From contig NZ_JAIQZM010000009.1 in NCBI RefSeq assembly GCF_023333595.1, positions 23,553 to 87,552 of the forward strand: a DNA stretch of 64,000 bases. The letters are read 5' to 3'. Position numbers and translations under genes: made by a program. Below the pieces are notes generated by a model that searched no databases, was not told the origin of the DNA, and saw only the letters and a list, made by a program, of their open reading frames with translations. Of this stretch, positions 33,960 to 42,779 are shown in pieces. Position 1 is the stretch's first letter, and every line of letters starts with the position of its first letter. Source of the stretch: Argonema galeatum A003/A1 (GTDB taxonomy: Bacteria; Cyanobacteriota; Cyanobacteriia; Cyanobacteriales; Aerosakkonemataceae).

Positions 33960-34571
33960 CTATAGTACACTGGTTCGATCGCCCATATCCGATCGCACTA
34001 CTCCCCCATAGCAGTCCCGCAACCAAATTTCGATCGCCTGACCGATAACCCCATAACTGCTGTCTCGCGGTGCGGTGGGAGGTCGTCCCGCTGGATAAGG
34101 CCCGGTCATAGAAAACATCATCGCCAATCGCCAACCACTTGCAGTTTTTGTCAAAAATAGCCAGTGGTAATCTTGTATTTGAATTGCTTTTGTGGTTGAG
34201 TATCTTCGCTGTAAAGTAGTGAAGAAAACCTGTTGAATATTGTCTTCCCCCTGCGATGTTGTTGGGTTATATTCGCCAGGGCCAAGGGTCAGCGGTGAAA
34301 ATTCGGCTTGGCCTGCCACAATGAAGTAACCGTACACATCAAGACTGCGGTCACGCGATCGCAATCTAGCACGCTGAGTTACCCTATTGGCATAACTGGG
34401 TAAGTCGCGCAGCATAAGAGTTGTTAAAGTCTCTACATCAGCAGGACAAGAAAATCTCTCTCTCTTTTCTGCTACAGCTGAAGTAACAGGGAATAGGCAA
34501 AAGTAAAAAGAGAAAAGTAAAAAGAAAAAATTCCATCTTTTGACTTTCTCCCCAGTTTCTTCATAATTCAT
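33960..34571 (-). CDS. Hypothetical exported protein downstream of pyrF
   Basis: 203 residues from the ATG at 34571, which overlaps the pyrF stop by 11 bp (coupled start); the longer open frame to 34796 is inside pyrF and rejected. The N-terminus has a signal peptide ([22 protein letters not shown], split at about residue 32). The mature part (~170 residues) has [37 protein letters not shown] and a C-terminal [10 protein letters not shown]; two Cys could form a disulfide. Conserved in cyanobacteria as far as I can tell, with no known function. The signal core is encoded by a GTAAAAAGA-rich simple repeat (34499-34535). Confidence 0.8.
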   Translation of the reverse strand: MNYEETGEKVKRWNFFFLLFSFYFCLFPVTSAVAEKRERFSCPADVETLTTLMLRDLPSYANRVTQRARLRSRDRSLDVYGYFIVAGQAEFSPLTLGPGEYNPTTSQGEDNIQQVFFTTLQRRYSTTKAIQIQDYHWLFLTKTASGWRLAMMFSMTGPYPAGRPPTAPRDSSYGVIGQAIEIWLRDCYGGVVRSDMGDRTSVL

Positions 34572-35265
34572 CGCAAATTCGTTCAAAAGCAGCAACTGGA
34601 TCGGGTGCAGCAGTAATGGGGCGACCGATAACCAGGTAGTCAGCGCCAGCTTTAATAGCTTCCGCTGGGGTGAGATTTCGCTTTTGATCTCCAGCTTCGG
34701 CCCACTTCGGTCGCACTCCCGGACAGACGAGGAGAAATTCATCTCCGCATACCTCTCGCAATTGCGATGCTTCTTGGGGCGAACAAACTCCTCCATCCAA
34801 ACCCGCTTCTTTGGCTAGCAGCGCCATCTGTAGGGCGTATTCTGGCAGTTCCAAGGGAATTTTGAGGTCAAAAGCTAAATCCCGCGAGTTCAGGCTGGTG
34901 AGTACGGTAATGGCTATTAATTTGGGTGGTGGATACCCAGCAGCTTCGGCACCTTCCTGTACAGCAGTTTGAGCCGCCTGTAGTGCCTTACGACCGGCGG
35001 TAGCGTGGATGGTGACTAAATCAACTCCATACCTACCCGCAGCACGGCAAGCACCGGCGACGGTGTTGGGGATATCGTGAAATTTGAGGTCTAGGAAAAT
35101 CCGCTTTTGCCGCTCTTTTAGCGTTGTAAGAATTCCAGAACCAGTGCTGACAAATAATTCTAAGCCAACTTTCCAGAAAGTTACTTGCGGAAGTTTTTCG
35201 ATAAGTGCGATCGCATCTTCTTCAGTTGGTACATCCAGAGGGACAATAATTTTGCGATCGGTCAT
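34561..35265 (-). CDS. pyrF: Orotidine 5'-phosphate decarboxylase
   Basis: 234 residues from the ATG giving [14 protein letters not shown]; a 29-residue upstream extension (to 35352) is translated from GATTGGCGATTGGG-type repeats and overlaps tyrS, so it is rejected. The catalytic signature [13 protein letters not shown] (Asp-Lys-Asp), [12 protein letters not shown], and the phosphate-binding end CPGVRP and YLVIGRPIT are intact. It decarboxylates OMP to UMP, the last step of de novo pyrimidine synthesis. It lies 55 bp after tyrS and overlaps the exported protein gene downstream. Confidence 0.97.
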   Translation of the reverse strand: MTDRKIIVPLDVPTEEDAIALIEKLPQVTFWKVGLELFVSTGSGILTTLKERQKRIFLDLKFHDIPNTVAGACRAAGRYGVDLVTIHATAGRKALQAAQTAVQEGAEAAGYPPPKLIAITVLTSLNSRDLAFDLKIPLELPEYALQMALLAKEAGLDGGVCSPQEASQLREVCGDEFLLVCPGVRPKWAEAGDQKRNLTPAEAIKAGADYLVIGRPITAAPDPVAAFERICDEL

Positions 35266-35320
35266 TGGAGTTTGGGGATTGGCGATTGGCGATTGGGAAT
35301 TGGCGATTGACGATTGACGA

Positions 35321-36550
35321 TTAAACCAAGCGGACAAACTTATTTTTCCCAACCTGTAAAACCCGTCCGTCTAAGTCGGTGGGAAAATCGAACGAGAGAT
35401 TTACATCAGTAACCTTTTCACCATCAAGTCGCACACCCCCGCCTTGAATCTGCTTTCGAGCTTCTGAACTACTTTTACACAGTCCGCTAGCACTGACGAG
35501 ATAGAACAACTTAGCGGGAAACTCCACATTAGATAGGGAAAACTGTGGAACTGCTTCAGCCTGTTCTGTGTTGCCGCGAGTTATACTCTGGGCATCGTCT
35601 TTGGCTTTTTCTGCCGCTTCCTTGCCATGATACTGAGTGACGATATCCAAAGCGAGAAGGATTTGCCGATCGCGCGGATCTTCTGGCAGTATATCCAGAG
35701 GTCTATCCGTCAGCAATTCAAAATACTGCTCCACCAAATTATCTGGCGTTTGTCGCAACTTTTGGTACATCGTCAGCGCATCGGACGATAAACCCACATA
35801 ATTACCCAGCGACTTCGACATTTTCTGCACGCCATCAGTCCCGATCAAAATCGGCATCAGCATCCCAAACTGAGGCGATAGACCAAAATGTCGTTGCAGA
35901 TCTCGTCCCACCGCCAGATTAAACTTCTGGTCAGTTCCTCCCAACTCTACATCAGCTGCGATCGCCACAGAATCATAACCCTGCATCAACGGGTAAAGGA
36001 ACTCGTGCAGATAAATCGGGTTTTCCTTCTCAAAACGCAGCGCAAACCCCTCCTTCGCCAGCATCTGTCCCACAGTCATCGTAGACAACAGATCCAGAAT
36101 CTTTCCCAAATCCAACTTGGAAAGCCACTCCGAGTTATAGCGAATTTCCAGACGTCCCGGCGTGTCAAAATCTAGAATAGGACGCACTTGCTCAAGATAA
36201 GTTTGGGCATTCTGTGCCACTTGTTCAGGAGTCAGCTGCTGACGAGCCTCAGATTTACCTGTTGGATCGCCGATCCGAGCGGTAAAATCACCAATAATGA
36301 GGACAGCTGTATGACCGGCATCCTGAAACGCCCGCAGCTTTCGGACTGGGATACTATGGCCTAAGTGGATATCCGCACCAGTCGGGTCAATACCCAACTT
36401 GACCCGCAAAGGCCGATCTGTCTGAGCTAACCGTTCAACCAAATTCTCATGGGGATTTTTAGAATCTGTCAGATTTGGAAAAATTTCACTGACGCCACGG
36501 TACAACCGGGCGAGATTTTGGGTAATACTAGGTGATTGATAGGATGCCAT
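35321..36550 (-). CDS. tyrS: Tyrosyl-tRNA synthetase
   Basis: 409 residues, class I synthetase. HIGH motif as HLGHSIP near residue 60, KMSKS in [12 protein letters not shown] near 235, and a C-terminal S4 RNA-binding domain ([20 protein letters not shown]). The length suits the TyrRS subgroup of ~400 residues (TyrZ-like). [12 protein letters not shown] and the specificity segment [17 protein letters not shown] are complete. Charges tRNA-Tyr in the cytoplasm. Likely the first gene of tyrS-pyrF-exported protein. Confidence 0.97.
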   Translation of the reverse strand: MASYQSPSITQNLARLYRGVSEIFPNLTDSKNPHENLVERLAQTDRPLRVKLGIDPTGADIHLGHSIPVRKLRAFQDAGHTAVLIIGDFTARIGDPTGKSEARQQLTPEQVAQNAQTYLEQVRPILDFDTPGRLEIRYNSEWLSKLDLGKILDLLSTMTVGQMLAKEGFALRFEKENPIYLHEFLYPLMQGYDSVAIAADVELGGTDQKFNLAVGRDLQRHFGLSPQFGMLMPILIGTDGVQKMSKSLGNYVGLSSDALTMYQKLRQTPDNLVEQYFELLTDRPLDILPEDPRDRQILLALDIVTQYHGKEAAEKAKDDAQSITRGNTEQAEAVPQFSLSNVEFPAKLFYLVSASGLCKSSSEARKQIQGGGVRLDGEKVTDVNLSFDFPTDLDGRVLQVGKNKFVRLV

Positions 36551-36986
36551 ACTTTGCCGATGTCCAGTTTACGTCGCTATTAAACAGTCATTTGTCAGTT
36601 GTTATTTATGCAGTAGCACTATTGTCAGTGTATTTCCAAGGGTAGATGAAACAATTTTACAGGCGCTATAGTTTGCCAGAAGCAGTCAACTCACCGATCT
36701 CCTGGCAGGACAGGTTTAACGACAAAGCTTGACCCACAGAGTAGCGCAGCGCCCCAGAAATAACCCACCAGTTCAGAAGTAGTTAAATGCCTTAGAATTA
36801 AAGTATTTTTGACTTTTGACTTTTGAATGAGTGACTTCCCCGTAGCGGCTACTAGCTTGTTAAATCCATCCCTCCTCTAAAATCTTCCTGTCACCGTGAC
36901 AAATAGTTTGAATATAACAATCAAAGGACTCACCCAGTCGCCCTCTATCTTGTTCAGTCTGTTTTCTTTGAGGAAGTTAAATCGCC
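36551..36986. other. Divergent intergenic region between tyrS and the PBP gene
   Basis: 436 bp. It must hold promoters for both genes. Apart from the repeat GACTTTTGAATGAGTGACTT at 36818-36837 I see no hairpin, RNA gene or small coding frame that can be supported. Confidence 0.5.
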
Positions 36987-38906
36987 GTGTCGTCCAACAC
37001 ACTCCGACAAAAGCCATCCGGCACTATTCCACCTGGTTTTCAGTTTCTTCAGACGGTTGCTAAGGTAACTGGCGGAACTCTTCTGGGCTTTACTATGCTA
37101 ACCAGTTCCATTGTGGCTGGAGGACTGGTGGGCCTAGCGATTAGCTTCCGCAACCTCCCGGATGTGAGAGTTTTGCGTTCCTACGCACCCTCAGAAACAA
37201 CTCACATCTACGACATCAAGGGTAAATTGCTTTCCAGTATCCACGGGGAAGTAAATCGTGAAGTCGTCCCGCTCGACAAAATTTCTCCAGAACTCAAGCG
37301 GGCGGTGATGGCTATAGAAGATAGCCACTTCTACCTCCACCACGGCATTAACCCCAGCGGCGTTGGTCGCGCCATCAGAGCTAACTGGGAGAAGGGATCG
37401 GTGGTGGAAGGCGGTTCGACGGTGACCATGCAGTTGGTCAAAAATATATTTTTGTCTCACAAAAAGGCTTTTAGCCGCAAAGTAGCAGAAGCGGTGATGG
37501 CAATCCGCCTGGAGCAAATCCTCCCCAAAGACCAGATTTTGGAGCTGTACCTCAATCAAGTCTACTGGGGGCATAACAACTATGGCGTAGAAACTGCTGC
37601 CCAGAGCTATTTTGGCAAGCACGCTTCTGATTTAAACCTGGCGGAAGGGTCGATGATGGCCGGTTTGATTCAGGCTCCCGAAGATTACAGCCCTTTTCTG
37701 AACTACAAGCTGGCGAAACAGCGACAGGCACAAGTTTTGGCTCGCATGAAGGAGCTCAATTGGATTACTCCCGAAGAAGAAGCCGCCGCTCGCAAGCAAA
37801 CCCTCAAACTAGGCAAACCCACCTCGTTTCAGAAGAGTGTACTTCCTTATGTCACCGATGCTGTAAGACAGGAGCTGATTGAACGTTTTGGCCGCGCTAC
37901 GGTGGAAAGAGGTGGGATGCGAGTTCAAACAACCATCGACCTCAAGTTCCAACAAATGGCGGAAGAGTTTATAGGTCGCGAACACGCCAGACTCCAACGT
38001 CGCGGACTTTGGGGTACGGAACTGGCCCTGGCTGCTGTCGATCCCCGCACCCATTTTATCAAGGCAATAGTGGGCGGTTCTGATTACAGCAAGAGCGAGT
38101 ATAATAGAGCGACTCAAGCTCGCCGTCAGCCCGGATCTGCTTTTAAGCCGTTTGTTTATTACACGGCTTTTGCTAGCGGTAAATATACGCCGTCTTCTAC
38201 TGTCTACGATACCCCCGTTCACTATCGCGATGGCAGTTCTGGTGGCTACTCTCCCAGAAACTACGATAGTACTTTTGGGGGTGCCATGACCATTCGATCG
38301 GCACTTCAAGTATCGCGCAACGTTCCGGCTGTGAAGATGGGACGCGCCGTAGGGTTAGATAAAGTGATTGAAGTTTGCCGGACTCTTGGGATTAAAAGTC
38401 CGATGGAACCAGTGATTTCTTTACCACTGGGTGCGAGCGGTCTGTCGCCTTTAGAAATGGCAAGCGCTTATGCCACCTTCGGTAGTATGGGTTGGCAATC
38501 CGATACTACCTTGATTGTTCAAGTAACTGATTCGAGCGGCAACGTTTTGCTGGATAACACGCCCAAACCCAAACTGGTTCTTGATGCTTGGGCGGCTGCT
38601 TCTATCACTAGCGTGCTGCAATCTGTGGTTACTAGCGGAACTGGAAAAGCCGCCCAGATAGGTCGTCCAGCCGCTGGCAAAACGGGTACGACGTCTTCAG
38701 AAAAAGATGTTTGGTTTGTCGGTTTTGTACCGCAACTGTCTGTGGCCATTTGGATAGGTAGAGATGATAACAGACGTTTAGCCTCTGGTGTGACAGGCGG
38801 TCACTACGCAGCACCAATCTGGCACAATTTTATGGTAAAAGCGTTAGATGGCGTACCAGTCGAATACTTTCCATCGGCTTCGCAATTTAAGCGCCCTAGT
38901 CCGTAA
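36987..38906 (+). CDS. Class A penicillin-binding protein (PBP1A family)
   Basis: 639 residues from a GTG at 36987, with GAGGAAG about 12 bases upstream as ribosome binding site. One membrane helix (~33-55). GT51 glycosyltransferase motifs AIEDSHFYLHHGIN, GGSTVTMQLVKN, KVAEAVMAIRLEQ and ELYLNQVYWG; transpeptidase motifs SAFK (in QPGSAFKPF), SRN and KTGTT. Polymerises and cross-links peptidoglycan at the outer face of the cytoplasmic membrane. No OB or C-terminal extension. Convergent with the DUF1825 gene. Confidence 0.96.
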   Translation: MSSNTLRQKPSGTIPPGFQFLQTVAKVTGGTLLGFTMLTSSIVAGGLVGLAISFRNLPDVRVLRSYAPSETTHIYDIKGKLLSSIHGEVNREVVPLDKISPELKRAVMAIEDSHFYLHHGINPSGVGRAIRANWEKGSVVEGGSTVTMQLVKNIFLSHKKAFSRKVAEAVMAIRLEQILPKDQILELYLNQVYWGHNNYGVETAAQSYFGKHASDLNLAEGSMMAGLIQAPEDYSPFLNYKLAKQRQAQVLARMKELNWITPEEEAAARKQTLKLGKPTSFQKSVLPYVTDAVRQELIERFGRATVERGGMRVQTTIDLKFQQMAEEFIGREHARLQRRGLWGTELALAAVDPRTHFIKAIVGGSDYSKSEYNRATQARRQPGSAFKPFVYYTAFASGKYTPSSTVYDTPVHYRDGSSGGYSPRNYDSTFGGAMTIRSALQVSRNVPAVKMGRAVGLDKVIEVCRTLGIKSPMEPVISLPLGASGLSPLEMASAYATFGSMGWQSDTTLIVQVTDSSGNVLLDNTPKPKLVLDAWAAASITSVLQSVVTSGTGKAAQIGRPAAGKTGTTSSEKDVWFVGFVPQLSVAIWIGRDDNRRLASGVTGGHYAAPIWHNFMVKALDGVPVEYFPSASQFKRPSP

Positions 38907-38910
38907 CCAA

Positions 38911-38994
38911 TTTTAGATTTTAGATTGCGGAAGCTGGTAAGTAGCCAAAAGTTTTGATTAACTGACTAGCCGCCTTACGATCTAAAATCTAAAA
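38911..38994. terminator. Inverted ATTTTAG heptamer repeats between convergent genes
   Basis: TTTTAGATTTTAGAT (38911-38925) is complementary to 38980-38994. The stem encloses ~54 bases. Convergent position suggests a bidirectional terminator built from short tandem repeats. Confidence 0.6.
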
Positions 38995-38998
38995 TCGG

Positions 38999-39322
38999 CT
39001 AAGGTTGCTTTTCCAGTTCAGCTTTCATCCGCTCTAGGGTTAAATTCATTTGGTCAAACATTTGCTGAGGTGTAATGCCAAATTGACCCAGCTGAGTTCT
39101 AAGTTGCTGTATTGTCATTTGAGCCATAAAATCCTCAGAAAGCTCAAAGCGCTTCATAAAAATACGGTAGCGCTCCATAATGGCTTCCCATTGCTCGATA
39201 AACAGCTTTTTGCCTTCGCGGTCAAATTTGCCGTAGTTATTGCCTAGTTGGATGAGGGATTGATAATCCTCAGCCAGTTGCTTGAGTTCTTGCTGAACAA
39301 TCTCAGAGTCAAAAAATCCCAT
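38999..39322 (-). CDS. DUF1825 family protein
   Basis: 107 residues from the ATG giving MGFFDSEIVQQELKQLAEDY; five upstream residues (MNGSA) are probably not used. Highly conserved cyanobacterial family: YGKFDREGKKLFIEQ, RYRIFMKRFELSEDFMAQMT and QFGITPQQMFDQM. Small, all-helical, soluble; no characterised function. It lies convergent with the PBP gene. Confidence 0.93.
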   Translation of the reverse strand: MGFFDSEIVQQELKQLAEDYQSLIQLGNNYGKFDREGKKLFIEQWEAIMERYRIFMKRFELSEDFMAQMTIQQLRTQLGQFGITPQQMFDQMNLTLERMKAELEKQP

Positions 39323-39524
39323 TGCGCTTCCATTCAATCGAAGGTTTGCATTCAGGGGGAATACAATTGTATCTGTTACGATTCTAGTCCAGTCTGCTAT
39401 TATATTTCAAAAAATTTGCTTCGGTAATGCGTTCGTCTGCTCATCTGCTTCCAGTACCTATTCCCCACTCGGGCAGCAGAGATTAATATTGTATAAGAAG
39501 ACGGCAGGTTTTAGAGGCGACACC

Positions 39525-39893
39525 ATGTTGAGTAAGCCGAAAGGTCGAAGAGTGGCGGCGATTTTGGCTTTTAGTGGGGCAGTTATACCTCTTTCGGGAC
39601 TCCACAAGTTTTATTTGGGACAGCCGGTGTGGGGTATTCTGTATTTGCTGCTGTCGTGGACACCTATTCCCCATCTGGCTAGCGCTATTGAAGGGTTTTG
39701 GTATTTAGTTCAAGATCCAGATCAATTCGATCGCAATTTCAATCTAAATTCGCCAGTGACGGTACAATCCTCTGTTGACCCCTCCCAGGTGGCGGCGATG
39801 GCAGAGGCTTTGCGCCAATTGGAACAGTTGCGCCAAGAGGGGTTGATTTCTGAGTACGAATTCGAGCAAAAACGCCGCAAGCTACTTGACTAA
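39525..39893 (+). CDS. TM2 domain membrane protein with C-terminal SHOCT-like tail
   Basis: 122 residues from the ATG giving MLSKPKGRRVAAILAF; the in-frame upstream codons from 39489 are not favoured. Two membrane helices (~9-28 and ~36-52) around the TM2 signature GLHKFYLGQPVWGILYLLLSW, then a soluble tail ending LEQLRQEGLISEYEFEQKRRKLLD, a SHOCT-like short oligomerisation helix pair. Role unknown. Twelve bases before the ComEA-like gene, so likely co-transcribed. Confidence 0.9.
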   Translation: MLSKPKGRRVAAILAFSGAVIPLSGLHKFYLGQPVWGILYLLLSWTPIPHLASAIEGFWYLVQDPDQFDRNFNLNSPVTVQSSVDPSQVAAMAEALRQLEQLRQEGLISEYEFEQKRRKLLD

Positions 39894-39904
39894 ATGGTTT
39901 GAAT

Positions 39905-40486
39905 ATGGGAATTAGTAACTGGCTAATCTCGGTGCGTCTTCAGCTTGGAAAGACGTTGCCCAAAATGTCGGTAAATCCGCAGCAGCAGTTAATCCGGGCG
40001 CGAATTCTTAATGATCCTTACTATCGGCTGCAATCAGTTGAAGAAATTGCGATCGCAGCCTCGTTGGGTATCACAATTGACCCGAATCGGGCGACTGTAG
40101 ATGATTGGCTGAGATTGCCCGGATTGTCAATTCATCAGGCCCGATCGCTTGAAACTCTGTCTCGTTCTGGGGTAGAGTTTCATTGTCTGGAGGACGTTGC
40201 AGCCGCGCTTAGCTGGCCGATAGAGCGACTAAAACCCCTTGAGCCGGTACTCAGATTTTGTTACTACGACCCCGAAAGCGTCTTTACCCCCCAGCAGATT
40301 AACCCGAACACAGCCTCAATAGAAATGCTGAGTAAAATTCCTGCGATCGATACTTTTCTGGCGCAGGCGATCGTACAAAATCGCGAGAATGGCGGTTATT
40401 ACCGAGATTTGGCGGATTTGCAACTAAGATTATCTCTTTCGGCAGACACGATCGGTCAGTTGATGCACTATTTGCGCTTGTCTTAG
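39905..40486 (+). CDS. Helix-hairpin-helix (ComEA-like) protein
   Basis: 193 residues from the ATG at 39905; a TTG two codons upstream is also in frame. Two HhH-type segments: ITIDPNRATVDDWLRLPGLS with QARSLETL, and INPNTASIEMLSKIPAIDTFLAQAIVQNRE with GGYYRDLADL. No signal peptide or membrane helix is evident, unlike canonical ComEA, so it is probably a cytoplasmic DNA-binding relative. The stop is followed by an inverted heptamer repeat. Confidence 0.88.
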   Translation: MGISNWLISVRLQLGKTLPKMSVNPQQQLIRARILNDPYYRLQSVEEIAIAASLGITIDPNRATVDDWLRLPGLSIHQARSLETLSRSGVEFHCLEDVAAALSWPIERLKPLEPVLRFCYYDPESVFTPQQINPNTASIEMLSKIPAIDTFLAQAIVQNRENGGYYRDLADLQLRLSLSADTIGQLMHYLRLS

Positions 40487-40563
40487 AGTTTTGAATTTTG
40501 AGTTTTAAGTTTTGAATTAAGAAACTTCTTTAACTCAAAATTCAAAATTCAAAATTCAAAACT
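40487..40563. terminator. Inverted AATTTTG heptamer repeats between convergent genes
   Basis: AGTTTTGAATTTTGAGTT (40487-40504) can pair with AACTCAAAATTCAAAA and following (40532-40563), where two extra heptamers are present. It overlaps the lepB stop at 40562 and may terminate both genes. Confidence 0.6.
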
Positions 40564-41137
40564 ATTTTACTAGGCCAATGCGATCGATCGGCCAAAACCG
40601 AAAGCAAGCACGACCAATGATGTTTTGTTTCGGTAAAAAACCCCACATATGGGAATCATTGCTGTTGTTGCGGTTGTCTCCCATCACAAAAAGTTGGCCT
40701 GACGGAACTGCCTGCGGTCCCCACTTATAGGCGGGAGGTTCGGCAATGTAGCTTTCCTGTAGGGGTTGGCTAGAGAGATAGACTTTGCCATTGGTAATGC
40801 TCACGAGTTGGCCCGGTTCGCCGATTACCCTTTTGATAAATGCCTGATCTTTCGCATATCCCTGAATTTGCAGCTGTGGCGGCGGATCGAAGACGACTAT
40901 ATCGCCCGTTGCAGGTGGGCGAAAACGGTAACTAACCTTATCGACTATCAAGCGATCGCCCACTTGTAAGGTCGGCAGCATAGAATCAGAGGGAATGTAG
41001 CGGGGTTCTGCCACAAAAGTCCGAAGCAAAAGAGCCAAGGTAAGGGCGATGACCAGGATTAGGAGATTTTCCCTCACTTGACGCCATACCCGCAACCAGA
41101 GAGGAGAACCTGCCAAATCCTTTTCGTTATAGTCCAT
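40562..41137 (-). CDS. lepB: Signal peptidase I
   Basis: 191 residues from the ATG giving MDYNEKDLAGSPLW; four upstream residues (MISS) give an alternative start. One membrane helix (LLILVIALTLALLLRTFVA, ~23-41). The catalytic Ser is in IPSDSMLPTL and Lys in AFIKRVIGEPG; MGDNRNNSNDSHMWGFLP is the family's box D/E. Cleaves signal peptides of exported proteins at the outer face of the cytoplasmic or thylakoid membrane. Convergent with the ComEA-like gene. Confidence 0.96.
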   Translation of the reverse strand: MDYNEKDLAGSPLWLRVWRQVRENLLILVIALTLALLLRTFVAEPRYIPSDSMLPTLQVGDRLIVDKVSYRFRPPATGDIVVFDPPPQLQIQGYAKDQAFIKRVIGEPGQLVSITNGKVYLSSQPLQESYIAEPPAYKWGPQAVPSGQLFVMGDNRNNSNDSHMWGFLPKQNIIGRACFRFWPIDRIGLVK

Positions 41138-41445
41138 AGAAGATATCAAGGAATACGGAGAACAAATACAGGACTTACCGGGTTTCTGGGCAAGTCCTAA
41201 ATTAGTTTCTCACAATCGCAGGAGCGATCGGCTTCTAAATGCCCAAAGTCAATATCATTCTTCCGGGAGAGGCGGTCAAACGATCGGCGTCACAGCCGAT
41301 ACCTCGATCGATCACGTAAAACTTATATAAGCTGTCACCTGCTAATCAAAAAAACATCACAGGATCGCAGAGAGTCGCGTCAATAGGCTGTCTACCGAAA
41401 AGTCTCATACTTACTTTTGTCAGTAAGCGAGTTGAGAAAAGTTCT

Positions 41446-41664
41446 ATGATTCTAATCCGAGATGTGGTACAACAAGCTATAACAACTGGTTATCTAACCG
41501 TTGAAGCCGAAAATGAACTGCGCCAGCTTCTAAGCAGCAAGTACGATTTAGAAGACTTGAATGCCTTTTTAGCGTTGCAGCAAGCCGCCATGTCCGGCTA
41601 TGTTAAGCAAGAGTCCCGCGAATTAATAGCTATCAAACGCATGAGCTGTCAGTCACTTAACTGA
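41446..41664 (+). CDS. Conserved small hypothetical protein
   Basis: 72 residues, not recognised beyond resemblance to small cyanobacterial proteins that carry TGYLTVEAENELRQLL and DLEDLNAFLALQQAA. Predicted helical, soluble, no Cys pairs except one near the C-terminus. The ATG at 41446 follows GAGAAAAGTTCT. Upstream (41403-41420) an imperfect CTTAC/GTAAG inverted repeat may be regulatory. It stands alone, with 245 bp before the next gene. Confidence 0.6.
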   Translation: MILIRDVVQQAITTGYLTVEAENELRQLLSSKYDLEDLNAFLALQQAAMSGYVKQESRELIAIKRMSCQSLN

Positions 41665-41909
41665 CTGAGGAGTCTGCTTGATGCCAGAGAATGTCAGGGT
41701 GTTAGTCAGTCAACTGGAAGGGGCAAGACCAAAAGCCCACGCTATAATATTTGATTTGGTGATGGAAGATGTTAGACCAAATCTTGTTCCTTAGAATATT
41801 TGATTAGAAATCAGATTCAACCGGAAACGATATCGCTTATTTCCACTAAAAGTGGGGTCTGGTTTAAGAAAGAACCCCGCCCTACAGACATTCCGGTGAA
41901 ATAGGCACT

Positions 41910-42749
41910 TTACGAAATAGCGATCGCCATACCTGTAAAATCAGACCTCTCCATCTCTCCCGCTTCCGAGACTGATGCCACAAAAAGTTTCATCTCCTCC
42001 ATTTGCACCGCTCCAAATAAAGTCCCAAAAGAAACATCTGCCGCATCGCGACCCGTACCGATTCGGATTATACTGTTTAAAGGCACCAAACGGGTAGCAT
42101 CAAACAGATACCAGCGATCGCCCAGATAAGCCTCAAAACAAGCGTGAAAATCCGGCGGATTCAGACCGTAAGCGTAGGCGCTAACAAAGCGTGCGGGAAT
42201 ATTCAAAGCACGGCAAAAAGCAATGCCTAGATGGGCAAAATCCCTACAAACACCCGCCCGTTGCGTTGCCGTATCGTAAGCTGAAGTCTGAGAATTGGTA
42301 CTACCAGATAAATATGTTACTTTGTTATAAATCCAGTTGCAAATAGCAGTAACTTTGGAATAACCAGGTTGTAACCCCCCAAATTCACTCTGCACAAAAC
42401 CCATCAAGCGATCGGACTCACAGTAGCGACTGGGGTAAAGATAGGGCAGAGTCTCCATCGGCAAATCTGCGATCGGTACTTCAGCAATTGTGTTGGGATC
42501 GGCGTAAAAGTGCGACAATTCTACTGTCGCTTCATAGTTTACTTCCAATTTGCCAACAGGCGCGTTAACTCGCATATATCGAGTTAGACTTGCAGGTGCA
42601 GTATATTCGTCAAACTTTACTTTTGGGTCAAATTGTAGCTGTTCGGTGCAAATCCTTTGATGGTGGTTGTTAACAACTTGGATATTTAACACTAAAGTGC
42701 TGGCTTCGTTAATTCGGTAACGCAGTGCTGAACTAAGATTAAATTTCAT
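41910..42749 (-). CDS. Transglutaminase-like cysteine peptidase family protein
   Basis: 279 residues. N-terminal beta domain (~1-100) then a transglutaminase-like core with the catalytic Cys in RAGVCRDFAHLGIAFCRALN, His in DFHACFEAYL and Asp in WYLFDATRL: a full Cys-His-Asp triad. No signal peptide, so probably cytoplasmic. Relatives occur next to circularly permuted ATP-grasp/alpha-E genes in many bacteria; none is seen here. It is 30 bp downstream of the Fic gene on the same strand. Confidence 0.92.
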   Translation of the reverse strand: MKFNLSSALRYRINEASTLVLNIQVVNNHHQRICTEQLQFDPKVKFDEYTAPASLTRYMRVNAPVGKLEVNYEATVELSHFYADPNTIAEVPIADLPMETLPYLYPSRYCESDRLMGFVQSEFGGLQPGYSKVTAICNWIYNKVTYLSGSTNSQTSAYDTATQRAGVCRDFAHLGIAFCRALNIPARFVSAYAYGLNPPDFHACFEAYLGDRWYLFDATRLVPLNSIIRIGTGRDAADVSFGTLFGAVQMEEMKLFVASVSEAGEMERSDFTGMAIAIS

Positions 42750-42779
42750 AATTGTTATAGTTGTTATTTTTCACGAAGT

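Noticed and set aside
33960-34796. 278-residue version of the exported protein
   Set aside because: The first 75 residues lie in another frame of pyrF; the ATG at 34571 gives a proper signal peptide and a coupled start.
35266-35352. N-terminal extension of PyrF
   Set aside because: Repeat-derived, overlaps tyrS, and the PyrF family starts at [11 protein letters not shown].
41160-41445. Small RNA or riboswitch upstream of the 72-residue gene
   Set aside because: Short inverted repeats (AGGACTT/AAGTCCT near 41170-41200, CTTAC/GTAAG near 41410) are present, but nothing forms a recognisable RNA family.
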